A DNA stretch of 64,000 nucleotides, taken from NCBI RefSeq assembly GCF_900188355.1, contig NZ_FZNX01000006.1:175118-239117 (forward strand). Direction: 5' to 3'. The position numbers and the translations under genes were made by a program. The notes below the pieces were generated by a model. It saw nothing but the letters and a program-made list of their open reading frames with translations. It had not been told where the DNA came from and made no database searches. Numbering within the stretch: position 1 is the first letter of the stretch; the number at the start of each line of letters is the position of its first letter. This document shows, one piece after another, positions 51,127 to 58,669 of this stretch. Origin of the DNA: Lutibacter flavus. Lineage in GTDB: Bacteria; Bacteroidota; Bacteroidia; Flavobacteriales; Flavobacteriaceae.

Positions 51127-52275
51127 ATGGCTTCACATAAAAATTCACAAATAATTCGTTGGGCTGTAATAATAGCATCATTTTTTATTGTTGCGCTTAT
51201 TTTGTGGAATACTTATGATTTTTTTCAAAAGTTTAAAAGCGAGGAAAGAGCTAAAATGGAAATATTAGCAGGTGCATATGAACGTTTTAGCACCTTAGAT
51301 TTAAACGCCGATTTTTCTTTAGAAGATAAAATTATTGGGAAAAATAATAATATCCCAATGATTATAACCAATGAAAAAGATAGTATTACAGAATGGGCAA
51401 ATTTAGATGAACTCAAAACAATAAAACCTGATTATTTAACAAAGCAATTGACTATTATGAAAAGTCAAAATGCTCCACTAATTGTGAGCCACACTAGAGG
51501 AAACACTCAACAATTTATTTATTATAGAGACTCAGATTTACTAACAAAATTAAAGTATTATCCAGTTGCTTTAATTTTAATTTTAATTCTATTTGCAAGT
51601 GTAATTTATTTATTTTTTAAATCTAATAAAGTAGCAGATCAAAACAAACTTTGGACTGGTATGGCCCGAGAAACTGCACATCAAATTGGAACTCCTTTAT
51701 CCTCTTTATTAGGGTGGATTGAAATTTTAAGACTCGAAAATACTGATGAGACTACCGTTCAGGAAATAGAAAATGATGTACAACGTTTAAATACAATAGC
51801 AGAACGGTTTTCTAAAATAGGTTCAATACCAGTTCTAAAAAAACATAACATTGTTGAAGCAACCAGTAATTCATTCAATTATTTAAAATCAAGAAGCTCA
51901 AAACAAGTTGCCTTTAATTTTAAAACAGCTAACCCTGAAATTTATTCAAACATTAACCTTCAACTTTTTAGTTGGGTAATTGAAAATTTAGTTAAAAATG
52001 CTATAGATGCAATGGAAGGCAAAGGAAAAATTGCCCTATCTATTATTGAAGATGATAAACACGTGAAAATTAAAATTTCTGATACTGGTAAGGGAATTCC
52101 AAAAAATATACAACAAAAAATCTTCTCTCCAGGTTTTACAACAAAAAAAAGAGGCTGGGGATTAGGTTTATCTTTAGCTAAACGTATAATTGAAGATTAC
52201 CATAATGGTAAAATTTCGGTTTCAAAATCTGAATTAGGAAAAGGAACTACTTTTTTAATAGCCTTAAGAAAATAA
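51127..52275 (+). CDS. Orphan membrane sensor histidine kinase
   Basis: A 382-residue kinase. Membrane helices at about residues 12-28 and 145-165 bracket a periplasmic sensor of about 115 residues with no recognised fold. There is no HAMP domain. The phospho-acceptor is H185 in MARETAHQIGTPLSSLLGWIE. The ATPase domain has the N box NLVKNAIDAMEGKG, G1 SDTGKGIPK and GWGLGLSLAKRII. The His-x-x-Gly-Thr-Pro box is typical of a Bacteroidota subgroup. No response regulator gene is next to it, so the partner is elsewhere. It is convergent with the HIT gene, with one base between the stops. Confidence 0.9.
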   Translation: MASHKNSQIIRWAVIIASFFIVALILWNTYDFFQKFKSEERAKMEILAGAYERFSTLDLNADFSLEDKIIGKNNNIPMIITNEKDSITEWANLDELKTIKPDYLTKQLTIMKSQNAPLIVSHTRGNTQQFIYYRDSDLLTKLKYYPVALILILILFASVIYLFFKSNKVADQNKLWTGMARETAHQIGTPLSSLLGWIEILRLENTDETTVQEIENDVQRLNTIAERFSKIGSIPVLKKHNIVEATSNSFNYLKSRSSKQVAFNFKTANPEIYSNINLQLFSWVIENLVKNAIDAMEGKGKIALSIIEDDKHVKIKISDTGKGIPKNIQQKIFSPGFTTKKRGWGLGLSLAKRIIEDYHNGKISVSKSELGKGTTFLIALRK

Positions 52276-52276
52276 C

Positions 52277-52666
52277 CTATAAATTATTGGAAATTGCTTT
52301 TGCTATTTTAATAAATTCTTGTGGCTCTAATTTAACTTTTTTATTAAATTGAATATCTTCCATTTCTTGTAATGGAATCAAATGAACATGAACATGTGGT
52401 ACTTCTAAACCAATTACTGCCATTCCAATTCTTTTGCATGGTACTGCCTCTTCCAAAGCAATTGCAATCTTTCGGGAATAACTCATTAATGAATTATAAG
52501 CATCTTCCTCTAAATCAAATAATTTATTTACCTCTTTTTTAGGAACAACTAAAGTGTGTCCTTTTGCATTTGGGTTAATGTCTAAAAAGGCATAAAATTC
52601 ATCATTTTCTGCTACTTTATAAGATGGAATTTCACCATTTATTATCTTAGTAAATATAGAACTCAT
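52277..52666 (-). CDS. HIT-family nucleotide hydrolase/transferase
   Basis: A 129-residue histidine-triad protein of the Hint/PKCI type. The start SSIFTKIINGEIPSYKVAE is the family's N-terminal block, DINPNAKGHTLVVPKKE follows, and the catalytic triad is in HVHVHLIPL. Such enzymes hydrolyse adenosine phosphoramidates and related compounds. It lies downstream of greA on the same strand across a 165-base gap that can fold, and the greA-HIT order is one I recall in other flavobacteria. Confidence 0.93.
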   Translation of the reverse strand: MSSIFTKIINGEIPSYKVAENDEFYAFLDINPNAKGHTLVVPKKEVNKLFDLEEDAYNSLMSYSRKIAIALEEAVPCKRIGMAVIGLEVPHVHVHLIPLQEMEDIQFNKKVKLEPQEFIKIAKAISNNL

Positions 52667-52689
52667 AATTTAGATTTTAATCAAAATTA

Positions 52690-52812
52690 AGAAACCCTTT
52701 TTATTTGGAAATCTTATTTTATATTATTGGTCAAATGGAATGCTTAGGAATTTTAAACTTCCAAATTAATTTATTTACTTGCATTTCAATTAACAAACTA
52801 AAAAGGGCTTCT
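52690..52812. repeat. Long-range inverted repeat in the greA-HIT gap
   Basis: AGAAACCCTTTTTA (52690-52703) and TAAAAAGGGCTTCT (52799-52812) are complementary at 13 of 14 positions, about 95 bases apart. Inside, TTTGGAA (52704-52710) can pair with TTCCAAA (52759-52765). It could be a structured intercistronic RNA of the greA-HIT transcript or a small mobile repeat; I cannot tell which. Confidence 0.4.
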
Positions 52813-52831
52813 CAAAATGTTATATTTAATT

Positions 52832-53308
52832 TTATGCTCTTGAAATTTCTAGAATTTCAAATTTCATAATCCCATTTGGAACTTGTATTTCAGCAATGTC
52901 ACCAACTTGTTTACCCAGCAATCCTTTTCCAATAGGTGAATTAACCGCTAATTTTCCTTCTTTAATATTTGTTTCAGAATCTGCAACTAAAGTGTATACA
53001 AACTCCATATTATTGGCCGTATTTTTTAATTTCACTTTAGAATGAATCAATATTTTTGATGTATCTAATAATGATTCATCAATAATTCTAGCATTGGAAA
53101 CTACTTCTTTAAGCTTTGCAATTTTTAACTCTAGCATAGATTGCTCCTCCTTTGCAGCATGGTATTCTGCATTTTCACTTAAATCACCTTTATCCCTAGC
53201 TTCCGCAATATCATTACTAACTCTTGGGCGCTCTACATGTTCTAAACGATCTAATTCATCCTTTAGCTTTTTCATTCCTTCCTCAGAATAATACGAAATT
53301 TTACTCAT
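52832..53308 (-). CDS. greA: Transcript cleavage factor GreA
   Basis: Rescues backtracked RNA polymerase by stimulating transcript cleavage. The 158-residue protein has the N-terminal coiled coil with the acidic tip region AEARDKGDLSENAEYHAAKEEQSMLE (the catalytic Asp-Leu-Ser-Glu-Asn-Ala-Glu-Tyr motif) and the C-terminal FKBP-like domain ending NSPIGKGLLGKQVGDIAEIQVPNG. Its leader holds a hairpin followed by a U-run right after the predicted transcription start. HIT follows downstream. Confidence 0.96.
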   Translation of the reverse strand: MSKISYYSEEGMKKLKDELDRLEHVERPRVSNDIAEARDKGDLSENAEYHAAKEEQSMLELKIAKLKEVVSNARIIDESLLDTSKILIHSKVKLKNTANNMEFVYTLVADSETNIKEGKLAVNSPIGKGLLGKQVGDIAEIQVPNGIMKFEILEISRA

Positions 53309-53330
53309 AACTTACCATTTTATTAAAGAC

Positions 53331-53364
53331 AAAAAATCTCACAGCTGAAACCAGAATGAGATTT
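53331..53364 (-). promoter_or_regulatory. Terminator-like leader hairpin of greA
   Basis: On the minus strand TCTCA pairs with TGAGA (extendable to AAATCTCA/TGAGATTT), with an inner CTG/CAG pairing, and six T residues follow the stem. It lies directly after the predicted -7 box, at the very 5' end of the transcript, and 23 or more bases before the greA ATG. This is the layout of a leader attenuator. Confidence 0.55.
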
Positions 53365-53367
53365 ATA

Positions 53368-53375
53368 CAAATGTA
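53368..53375 (-). promoter_or_regulatory. Predicted -7 box of greA
   Basis: Minus-strand TACATTTG, 59 bases before the ATG. The predicted transcript would begin near 53361, at the leader hairpin. Confidence 0.5.
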
Positions 53376-53426
53376 CAAAATATTTGTAAATTGCAACCGT
53401 TAATCAATAAACTTGCTATTATAACT

Positions 53427-53846
53427 ATGCGTAAAATACTTTTATTGTCACTTATAATTTCTTTTTTTTCTTGTGAAAAAAATGAAACAAATGATATTTT
53501 ACCTGATGTTAATTTTAACATTACAATAAATTTAGATTTACCACAGTATATTAACTTACAAACACCAAGTGGTTGGTCTTATACAAATGGTGGAATTCAA
53601 GGGATTATTATTCAAAATACTGGTATTGGGAACCCTCCTTATAAAGCTTTTGAAAGAGCTTGTCCAAATTATGATTGCTCATCACCTATGACATTTGATG
53701 GTAGTTTAAAATTAAAATGTACTTGTGACAGTAGTGAATACAGTATTTATGATGGTTCACCACAAACAACTGGCAATTCTCATTTTGCAAGAGAGTACAA
53801 AGTTATTAAGATAAATAGTTCAGCTTTAAATATTACCAATTTTTAA
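53427..53846 (+). CDS. Rieske-like lipoprotein that lacks the histidine ligands
   Basis: A 139-residue lipoprotein (MRKILLLSLIISFFSCEKN, lipobox Cys 16). I chose ATG at 53427; the longer frame adds 12 residues ahead of the signal. The C-terminal part follows a Rieske cluster-binding layout: C79-P-N-x-x-C84 and C98-T-C100-D-S-S, then EYSIYDG. In true Rieske proteins these boxes are C-x-H-x-x-C and C-x-C-H-G-S. Here Asn replaces the first His and Asp the second, so a [2Fe-2S] cluster of the usual kind is unlikely. The four cysteines may form disulphides. It is monocistronic; role unknown. Confidence 0.65.
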   Translation: MRKILLLSLIISFFSCEKNETNDILPDVNFNITINLDLPQYINLQTPSGWSYTNGGIQGIIIQNTGIGNPPYKAFERACPNYDCSSPMTFDGSLKLKCTCDSSEYSIYDGSPQTTGNSHFAREYKVIKINSSALNITNF

Positions 53847-53869
53847 CTTCTTAATTAAAAACAGATTAC

Positions 53870-53877
53870 TATTTTTG
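53870..53877 (+). promoter_or_regulatory. Predicted -7 box of purK-purE
   Basis: TATTTTTG, 16 bases before the purK GTG start. Confidence 0.5.
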
Positions 53878-53893
53878 TGCGAAAGATTTAAAA

Positions 53894-55039
53894 GTGATAA
53901 ATTATTTCTCCTCAAAATTTAAGTTAGGCGTTTTAGGCGGTGGTCAATTAGGCAAAATGCTATTAAGCGAAACTCAAAAATATGATATTTATACAAGTAT
54001 TTTAGATGGTGCTAAAGATGCTCCTTGCGCACAAATTTGTAATGAATTTCACCAAGGAAGTCTAATGGATTTTGATACTGTGTATAATTTTGGTAAAAAA
54101 GTAGATGTACTTACTATTGAAATTGAACATGTTAATATTGAAGCCCTTTTAAAATTAGAAAAAGAAGGTCTAGAGATTTACCCACAACCAAGTGTTTTAC
54201 AAATAATACAGCATAAAGGAAGACAAAAAGATTTTTTTGTTAAAAATGGCATTCCAACATCTCCACATAAACGTTTTTCTTCGTTAGCAGCATTAAAAAA
54301 AGAAGCATTATCATTCCCATTTGTTTGGAAATCAGCCCAATTTGGATATGATGGCACAGGAGTGAAAATTGTTAAAAATGAAAATGATTTGAATTCTTTA
54401 ACAAATACAGATTGTATTATTGAAGAATTAATCCCTTTTAAAAATGAATTGGCAGTAATTGTTGCTCGTAATAAAAATGGAGAAATAAAAACGTATCCTG
54501 TTGTTGAAATGGAATTTCATCCAGAAGCTAATCAAGTTGAGTATGTTATTTGTCCGGCAAGAATCTCTGATGATGTTGCAAAAAAAGCTAAGGATATAGC
54601 TTTAAACGTGGCTGAGTCTTTTAAACATATTGGCTTGTTGGCTGTTGAACTATTTCAAACTGAAAACGATGATATTTTAGTAAATGAAGTTGCTCCAAGA
54701 ACACATAATAGCGGTCATTATAGTATTGAAGCGTCATACACAAGTCAGTTTGAACAACATTTAAGAAGCATTTTAAACCTTCCTTTAGGAAATACAGCTA
54801 GCAAAGTTGCTGGAATTATGGTAAATTTAGTAGGTGAAGAAGGTTTTTCAGGCGATGTTGTTTATGAAAATATGGAAGAAATTTTAAAAATGGATGGTGT
54901 AACACCACATATTTACGGTAAAAAACAAACGCATCCTTTTAGAAAAATGGGACACGTTACTGTTGTAAATAACAATTTAGATGAAGCGAGAAAAATTGCT
55001 GAAAAAGTAAAAAACACAATAAGAGTAATAAGTAAATAA
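53894..55039 (+). CDS. purK: 5-(carboxyamino)imidazole ribonucleotide synthase PurK
   Basis: ATP-grasp enzyme of purine synthesis that carboxylates AIR. The start is GTG (reading MINYFSSKFKLGVLGGGQLGKML); no ATG precedes the Rossmann-like LGGGQLGKM motif. Other blocks are VWKSAQFGYDGTGVKIV, EELIPFKNELAVIVARN, and the metal and substrate segment NEVAPRTHNSGHYSIEA. The length of 381 residues is typical. purE follows after seven bases, so the pair form an operon for consecutive steps. Confidence 0.95.
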   Translation: MINYFSSKFKLGVLGGGQLGKMLLSETQKYDIYTSILDGAKDAPCAQICNEFHQGSLMDFDTVYNFGKKVDVLTIEIEHVNIEALLKLEKEGLEIYPQPSVLQIIQHKGRQKDFFVKNGIPTSPHKRFSSLAALKKEALSFPFVWKSAQFGYDGTGVKIVKNENDLNSLTNTDCIIEELIPFKNELAVIVARNKNGEIKTYPVVEMEFHPEANQVEYVICPARISDDVAKKAKDIALNVAESFKHIGLLAVELFQTENDDILVNEVAPRTHNSGHYSIEASYTSQFEQHLRSILNLPLGNTASKVAGIMVNLVGEEGFSGDVVYENMEEILKMDGVTPHIYGKKQTHPFRKMGHVTVVNNNLDEARKIAEKVKNTIRVISK

Positions 55040-55046
55040 TAGAATT

Positions 55047-55538
55047 ATGAGCAAAGTAGGAATAATAATGGGAAGCGATTCTGATCTTCCAATTATGCAA
55101 CAAGCAATAGATATTTTAAAAAGTTTTGATATTGAAACTGAAGTTGACATTGTATCAGCACATAGAACTCCTGAAAAATTGTTCGACTATGCTAAAAATG
55201 CACATCTACGCGGATTATCAGTGATAATTGCTGGTGCAGGAGGCGCAGCGCATTTACCAGGAATGGTGGCTTCTATGAGTCCACTACCAGTTATTGGTGT
55301 TCCAGTAAAATCGAGAAATTCAATTGATGGTTGGGATTCTGTTTTATCTATTCTTCAAATGCCTGGCGGTGTACCAGTTGCAACTGTAGCTCTTGATGGT
55401 GCGAAAAATGCTGGAATATTAGCTGCTCAAATTATTGGAAGCTCCGACAAATGTGTTCTTGACAAAATTATTCTATACAAAGAAGGTTTAAAAATTAAAG
55501 TTAATAAAGCCGCAGAAAAGCTTAAAAACCAATTATAA
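55047..55538 (+). CDS. purE: N5-CAIR mutase PurE (class I)
   Basis: Converts N5-CAIR to CAIR. The 163-residue protein shows the class I blocks: GIIMGSDSDLPIMQQAIDIL at the start, VSAHRTPEKLFDYA, IAGAGGAAHLPGMVASM, and the PVKSRNSIDGWDSVLSILQMPGGVPVATVALDGAKNAGILA stretch. It is second in the purKE operon. Its stop overlaps the stop of the small convergent ORF at 55533 by a few bases. Confidence 0.95.
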   Translation: MSKVGIIMGSDSDLPIMQQAIDILKSFDIETEVDIVSAHRTPEKLFDYAKNAHLRGLSVIIAGAGGAAHLPGMVASMSPLPVIGVPVKSRNSIDGWDSVLSILQMPGGVPVATVALDGAKNAGILAAQIIGSSDKCVLDKIILYKEGLKIKVNKAAEKLKNQL

Positions 55539-55718
55539 AAAAACACTAATTTTTGGAACAATAATTTCTCCCTTTTTATTCTTATAACAAAAATTAGGAA
55601 TTATAGTATTTATAGGTAATTTCTTAGTTTTATTTTTTACTTTTTTTAATTCTTTTAAATAAAATTTCGTTCTCTTTTTTTTAAAAATTGCAGTTTGCAT
55701 AATACATTCCTTTTTCAT
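55533..55718 (-). CDS. Small basic protein with the INTxxPxFxYxNxKxE motif (member 1)
   Basis: A 61-residue, lysine-rich ORF (start may instead be the ATG at 55700, giving MQTAIFKKKRTKF). The C-terminal half contains LPINTIIPNFCYKNKKGEII, which matches the ORFs at 55873 and 59234: the shared pattern is I-N-T-[LI]-x-P-x-F-x-[YF]-x-N-[HK]-K-x-E. The tail is VPKISVFL. No signal peptide or membrane helix is seen. It is tail-to-tail with purE. The repeated motif in three separate ORFs is the reason to call it a gene. Function unknown. Confidence 0.55.
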   Translation of the reverse strand: MKKECIMQTAIFKKKRTKFYLKELKKVKNKTKKLPINTIIPNFCYKNKKGEIIVPKISVFL

Positions 55719-55872
55719 TTATACAACGCATAAACCAATTGAAAATTACATTACTTTTTAAAATTTTAAACAATTTAACATATAAAAAATTAGTATACTT
55801 TTATGACACATAAACTTTATTAAACACATTGTGTAATGCCTTTGTATGAACAATAATATTAAAGCTTTAAAA

Positions 55873-56055
55873 CTAATCCATAATATTAGTTTTTGGGAAT
55901 TCAATTTCTTCTTTATGATTAATAAAGTTAAAATTTGGTGTTAATGTATTAATTTCTAATTTGGTAATATTATTTAGCATTCTATTTATATAATCATTTA
56001 TTAATTCCAGATCCATTTCTTCATCAGTTTTAATTATCATAGCTTTTCTTTTCAT
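55873..56055 (-). CDS. Small protein with the INTLTPxFxFxNHKxE motif (member 2)
   Basis: A 60-residue ORF with an amphipathic, acidic helical N-terminus (KTDEEMDLELINDYINRMLNN) and the motif KLEINTLTPNFNFINHKEEI near the C-terminus, then EFPKTNIMD. It is the best match to the ORF at 59234 (INTLTP and NHK identical) and is also related to the ORF at 55533, which follows it on the same strand 154 bases on. It has no signal peptide. It is divergent from the M3 peptidase gene. Function unknown. Confidence 0.6.
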   Translation of the reverse strand: MKRKAMIIKTDEEMDLELINDYINRMLNNITKLEINTLTPNFNFINHKEEIEFPKTNIMD

Positions 56056-56146
56056 AATTTATTAGAAAACTTTAAATAATTCATTTAAAGCCATTTATCA
56101 CTATAATTTTATGACACTTTACTTTTAAAAAAGTCACTTTTTATAA

Positions 56147-56154
56147 TACCTTTG
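56147..56154 (+). promoter_or_regulatory. Predicted -7 box of the M3 peptidase gene
   Basis: TACCTTTG, 31 bases before the ATG. Confidence 0.5.
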
Positions 56155-56185
56155 TTAAAAAAATATTCACACTTATTTTTTAAAT

Positions 56186-58216
56186 ATGAAAAATCCTTTA
56201 TTAGAAAAATTTAAAACTAGCTTTTCAACGGTTCCGTTTTCAATTATAAAAAACAAGCATTTTAAACCTGCTTTTATTGAAGCAATTAATAGTGCAAAAA
56301 AAGAAATTGACTCAATTACAAATAATAAAAGTGTTCCAACCTATAATAACACAATTGAAGCTTTGGAATTTAGTGGTCAAAATTTAGATACAATTTCAAG
56401 AATTTTCTTTAATTTAAATTCAGCAGAAACAAATGATGAAATTCAGAAAATTGCCCAAGAAGTTTCACCAATGCTATCTGAATTTGCAAATGACATTACT
56501 TTAAACGAACACCTTTTTAAAAGAGTTCAATTAATTTATGACATAAAAGATGAGCTTAATTTAACTCCTGAGCAAGATATGTTATTAACTAATAAATATA
56601 AAGGTTTTGTTAGAAATGGGGCTAATCTTAATGAGGATAAGAAATCCGAATTAAGAATAATTGATGCTGAACTTTCTAAGTTAAAATTAAAATTTGGAGA
56701 AAATGTTCTTGCCGAAACAAATAAGTTTGAACTACATTTAACAAAAAAGAGTCAATTAAAAGGATTACCCGATAGCGCTATTGAAGCAGCCGAATTAACT
56801 GCCAAACAGAAAGAAAAAGAGGGATGGGTTTTCACATTGGATTATCCAAGCTATGTTCCATTTATGACTTATGCTGATGATAGAGAGTTAAGAAAAAAAA
56901 TGGCTTTGGCTTTTGGTGCAAAAGCATTTCAAAATGATAAATTTGACAATCAACAAATAGTTTTAGACCTTGTTAACAAACGTTATAAAAGAGCCACTTT
57001 ATTAGGATATAAGTCACACTCTCATTTTGTTTTAGAAGAAAGAATGGCTGAAAAACCAGAAAATGTAATTACCTTTTTAAATGACTTACTTGTTAAAGCA
57101 AAACCTGCTGCCAAGTCAGAATTTAATCGACTTGCCGAAATAGCAGAAAAAGATGGAGTTTCTCAATTAGAAAAATGGGATAGCGCTTATTATTCAGAAA
57201 AATTGAAAAAAGAAATTTTTAATCTGGAAGAAGAAAAATTGAAACCCTATTTTAAGTTGGAGAATGCAATTGATGGTGTTTTTCAAATTTCAAATAAATT
57301 GTATGATTTAAATTTTGAAGAAATATTTACCATTGATAAATACCATGAAGATGTTAAAACTTATAAAGTAACAGATACTAGCGGTAATTACATTTCTATT
57401 TTATATGCAGATTTTTTTCCAAGAAAAGGAAAAAGAAATGGTGCCTGGATGACTTCTTTTAAAGGACAATGGAAAAAAGATAACGAAAATTCCAGACCTC
57501 ATATTTCAATTGTATGTAACTTTACCAAACCAACAACTACAAAACCTTCATTATTAACTTTTAATGAAGTTACAACCTTGTTTCACGAATTTGGACACGC
57601 GCTACATGGAATGTTGGCAAACACAACATACCCTAGTTTATCTGGCACAAATGTTTATTGGGATTTTGTTGAACTTCCAAGTCAACTATTAGAAAATTGG
57701 TGTTATGAAAAAGAAGCTTTAAACTTATTTGCAAGACATTTTGAAACAAATGAGTTAATACCTATGGAATTAATTGACAAAATTAAAAAATCTTCAAACT
57801 TTTTAGAAGGAATGCATACGCTTCGTCAAATAAGTTTTGGAATTTTAGATATGGAATGGCATAGTAAAAACCCAGCTAAAATAAAAAATGTAAAAGATTT
57901 TGAAACAGCAACCTTTAAAAATACACAGCTCTATCCAAACGTTAAAGAAAATTGTATGAGTACTTCTTTTTCCCATATTTTTCAAGGTGGATATTCATCT
58001 GGTTATTACTCTTATAAATGGGCCGAAGTTTTAGATGCTGATGCATTTGCCATGTTTTTAGAAAATGGCATTTTTGATAAAGAAACTTCTGAAAAATTTA
58101 AATGCAATGTCTTAGAAAAAGGAGGAACTATAAAACCTATGGATTTATATATTTCATTTAGAGGAAAAAAACCTTCAAATAATGCTTTACTAAAACGTGC
58201 AGGTTTATTAAAATAA
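56186..58216 (+). CDS. M3 family oligopeptidase (peptidyl-dipeptidase Dcp type)
   Basis: A 676-residue zinc peptidase of the thimet oligopeptidase/Dcp family with no signal peptide, so probably cytoplasmic. The zinc motif is H467-E468-F-G-H471 in TLFHEFGHALHGML, followed by the Dcp-type NVYWDFVELPSQLLENW. The C-terminal block FSHIFQGGYSSGYYSYKWAEVLDADAFAMF holds the substrate tyrosine and histidine region. It begins directly at the catalytic-domain layout typical of Bacteroidota Dcp. It is monocistronic with a terminator. Confidence 0.93.
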   Translation: MKNPLLEKFKTSFSTVPFSIIKNKHFKPAFIEAINSAKKEIDSITNNKSVPTYNNTIEALEFSGQNLDTISRIFFNLNSAETNDEIQKIAQEVSPMLSEFANDITLNEHLFKRVQLIYDIKDELNLTPEQDMLLTNKYKGFVRNGANLNEDKKSELRIIDAELSKLKLKFGENVLAETNKFELHLTKKSQLKGLPDSAIEAAELTAKQKEKEGWVFTLDYPSYVPFMTYADDRELRKKMALAFGAKAFQNDKFDNQQIVLDLVNKRYKRATLLGYKSHSHFVLEERMAEKPENVITFLNDLLVKAKPAAKSEFNRLAEIAEKDGVSQLEKWDSAYYSEKLKKEIFNLEEEKLKPYFKLENAIDGVFQISNKLYDLNFEEIFTIDKYHEDVKTYKVTDTSGNYISILYADFFPRKGKRNGAWMTSFKGQWKKDNENSRPHISIVCNFTKPTTTKPSLLTFNEVTTLFHEFGHALHGMLANTTYPSLSGTNVYWDFVELPSQLLENWCYEKEALNLFARHFETNELIPMELIDKIKKSSNFLEGMHTLRQISFGILDMEWHSKNPAKIKNVKDFETATFKNTQLYPNVKENCMSTSFSHIFQGGYSSGYYSYKWAEVLDADAFAMFLENGIFDKETSEKFKCNVLEKGGTIKPMDLYISFRGKKPSNNALLKRAGLLK

Positions 58217-58231
58217 TACTATACTTCTAAT

Positions 58232-58267
58232 CTAAAAAGCGAATTTTTGATGAAATTCACTTTTTTT
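58232..58267 (+). terminator. Terminator after the M3 peptidase gene
   Basis: AAAAAGCGAATTT and AAATTCACTTTTT pair with one mismatch around TTGATG, followed by a seven-base T-run. Confidence 0.75.
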
Positions 58268-58307
58268 ATGTGCTTTTTTTGTAAACAAACGGCTTGTTTT
58301 TATTAAT

Positions 58308-58404
58308 AAACGGTAATGTTTTTCCTTACAAATTAACTGAAAAACAATATAAAATTACCGTTTTAACTAACAAATGGTATGTTTTTGCATATAAATGGTA
58401 AATT
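58308..58404. repeat. Cluster of AAAYGGTAWTG-like sites in the gap 58217-58669
   Basis: Four related sites lie within 100 bases: AAACGGTAATGTTTTT (58308), its inverse ATTACCGTTT (58354-58363, a perfect 10-base inverted match), AAATGGTATGTTTTT (58372) and AAATGGTAAATT (58393). Repeated sites of this kind upstream of a gene suggest binding of a regulator. No protein gene longer than 30 codons is evident in this 453-base gap apart from the possible 29-codon ORF at 58483. Confidence 0.45.
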
Positions 58405-58482
58405 TATATGATTTTTGTTTTTTTTATTAAACTTAATTTGTACTTTAGTAGTGTTAAAATAAATAACCCCAACAACCCTAGT

Positions 58483-58572
58483 ATGATTTATTATTCAAGT
58501 AAACAGCAAATGAAGTTCTTATCAAACCCCCACTATGTGATAAGAAATCTAAATCAACAAGTTTATTTTTAA
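58483..58572 (+). CDS. Possible 29-residue leader peptide
   Basis: A short ORF (MIYYSSKQQMKFLSNPHYVI then RNLNQQVYF). It starts right after the C-rich tract ACCCCAACAACCCTAGT; a similar tract, CAACCCCACAAACCCCCAC, precedes the CAP gene ATG at 58670. Its last codons lie in the left arm of a 15-pair hairpin. This would suit a translated leader or small peptide, but a 29-codon frame can occur by chance, so confidence is low. Confidence 0.25.
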   Translation: MIYYSSKQQMKFLSNPHYVIRNLNQQVYF

Positions 58573-58592
58573 CGTAGTAAACTTGTTGATTT
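58551..58592 (+). terminator. 15-pair hairpin between the leader ORF and the CAP gene
   Basis: AAATCAACAAGTTTA (58551-58565) and TAAACTTGTTGATTT (58578-58592) are perfect complements around 12 bases; TTTT precedes the next bases. It could end a short transcript starting upstream, before the CAP gene. Confidence 0.55.
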
Positions 58593-58669
58593 TAAAATCA
58601 AAATATTAATAAGAATTAATTTTTAATGTAGGAAATAAAATAATATCAACCCCACAAACCCCCACAGTT

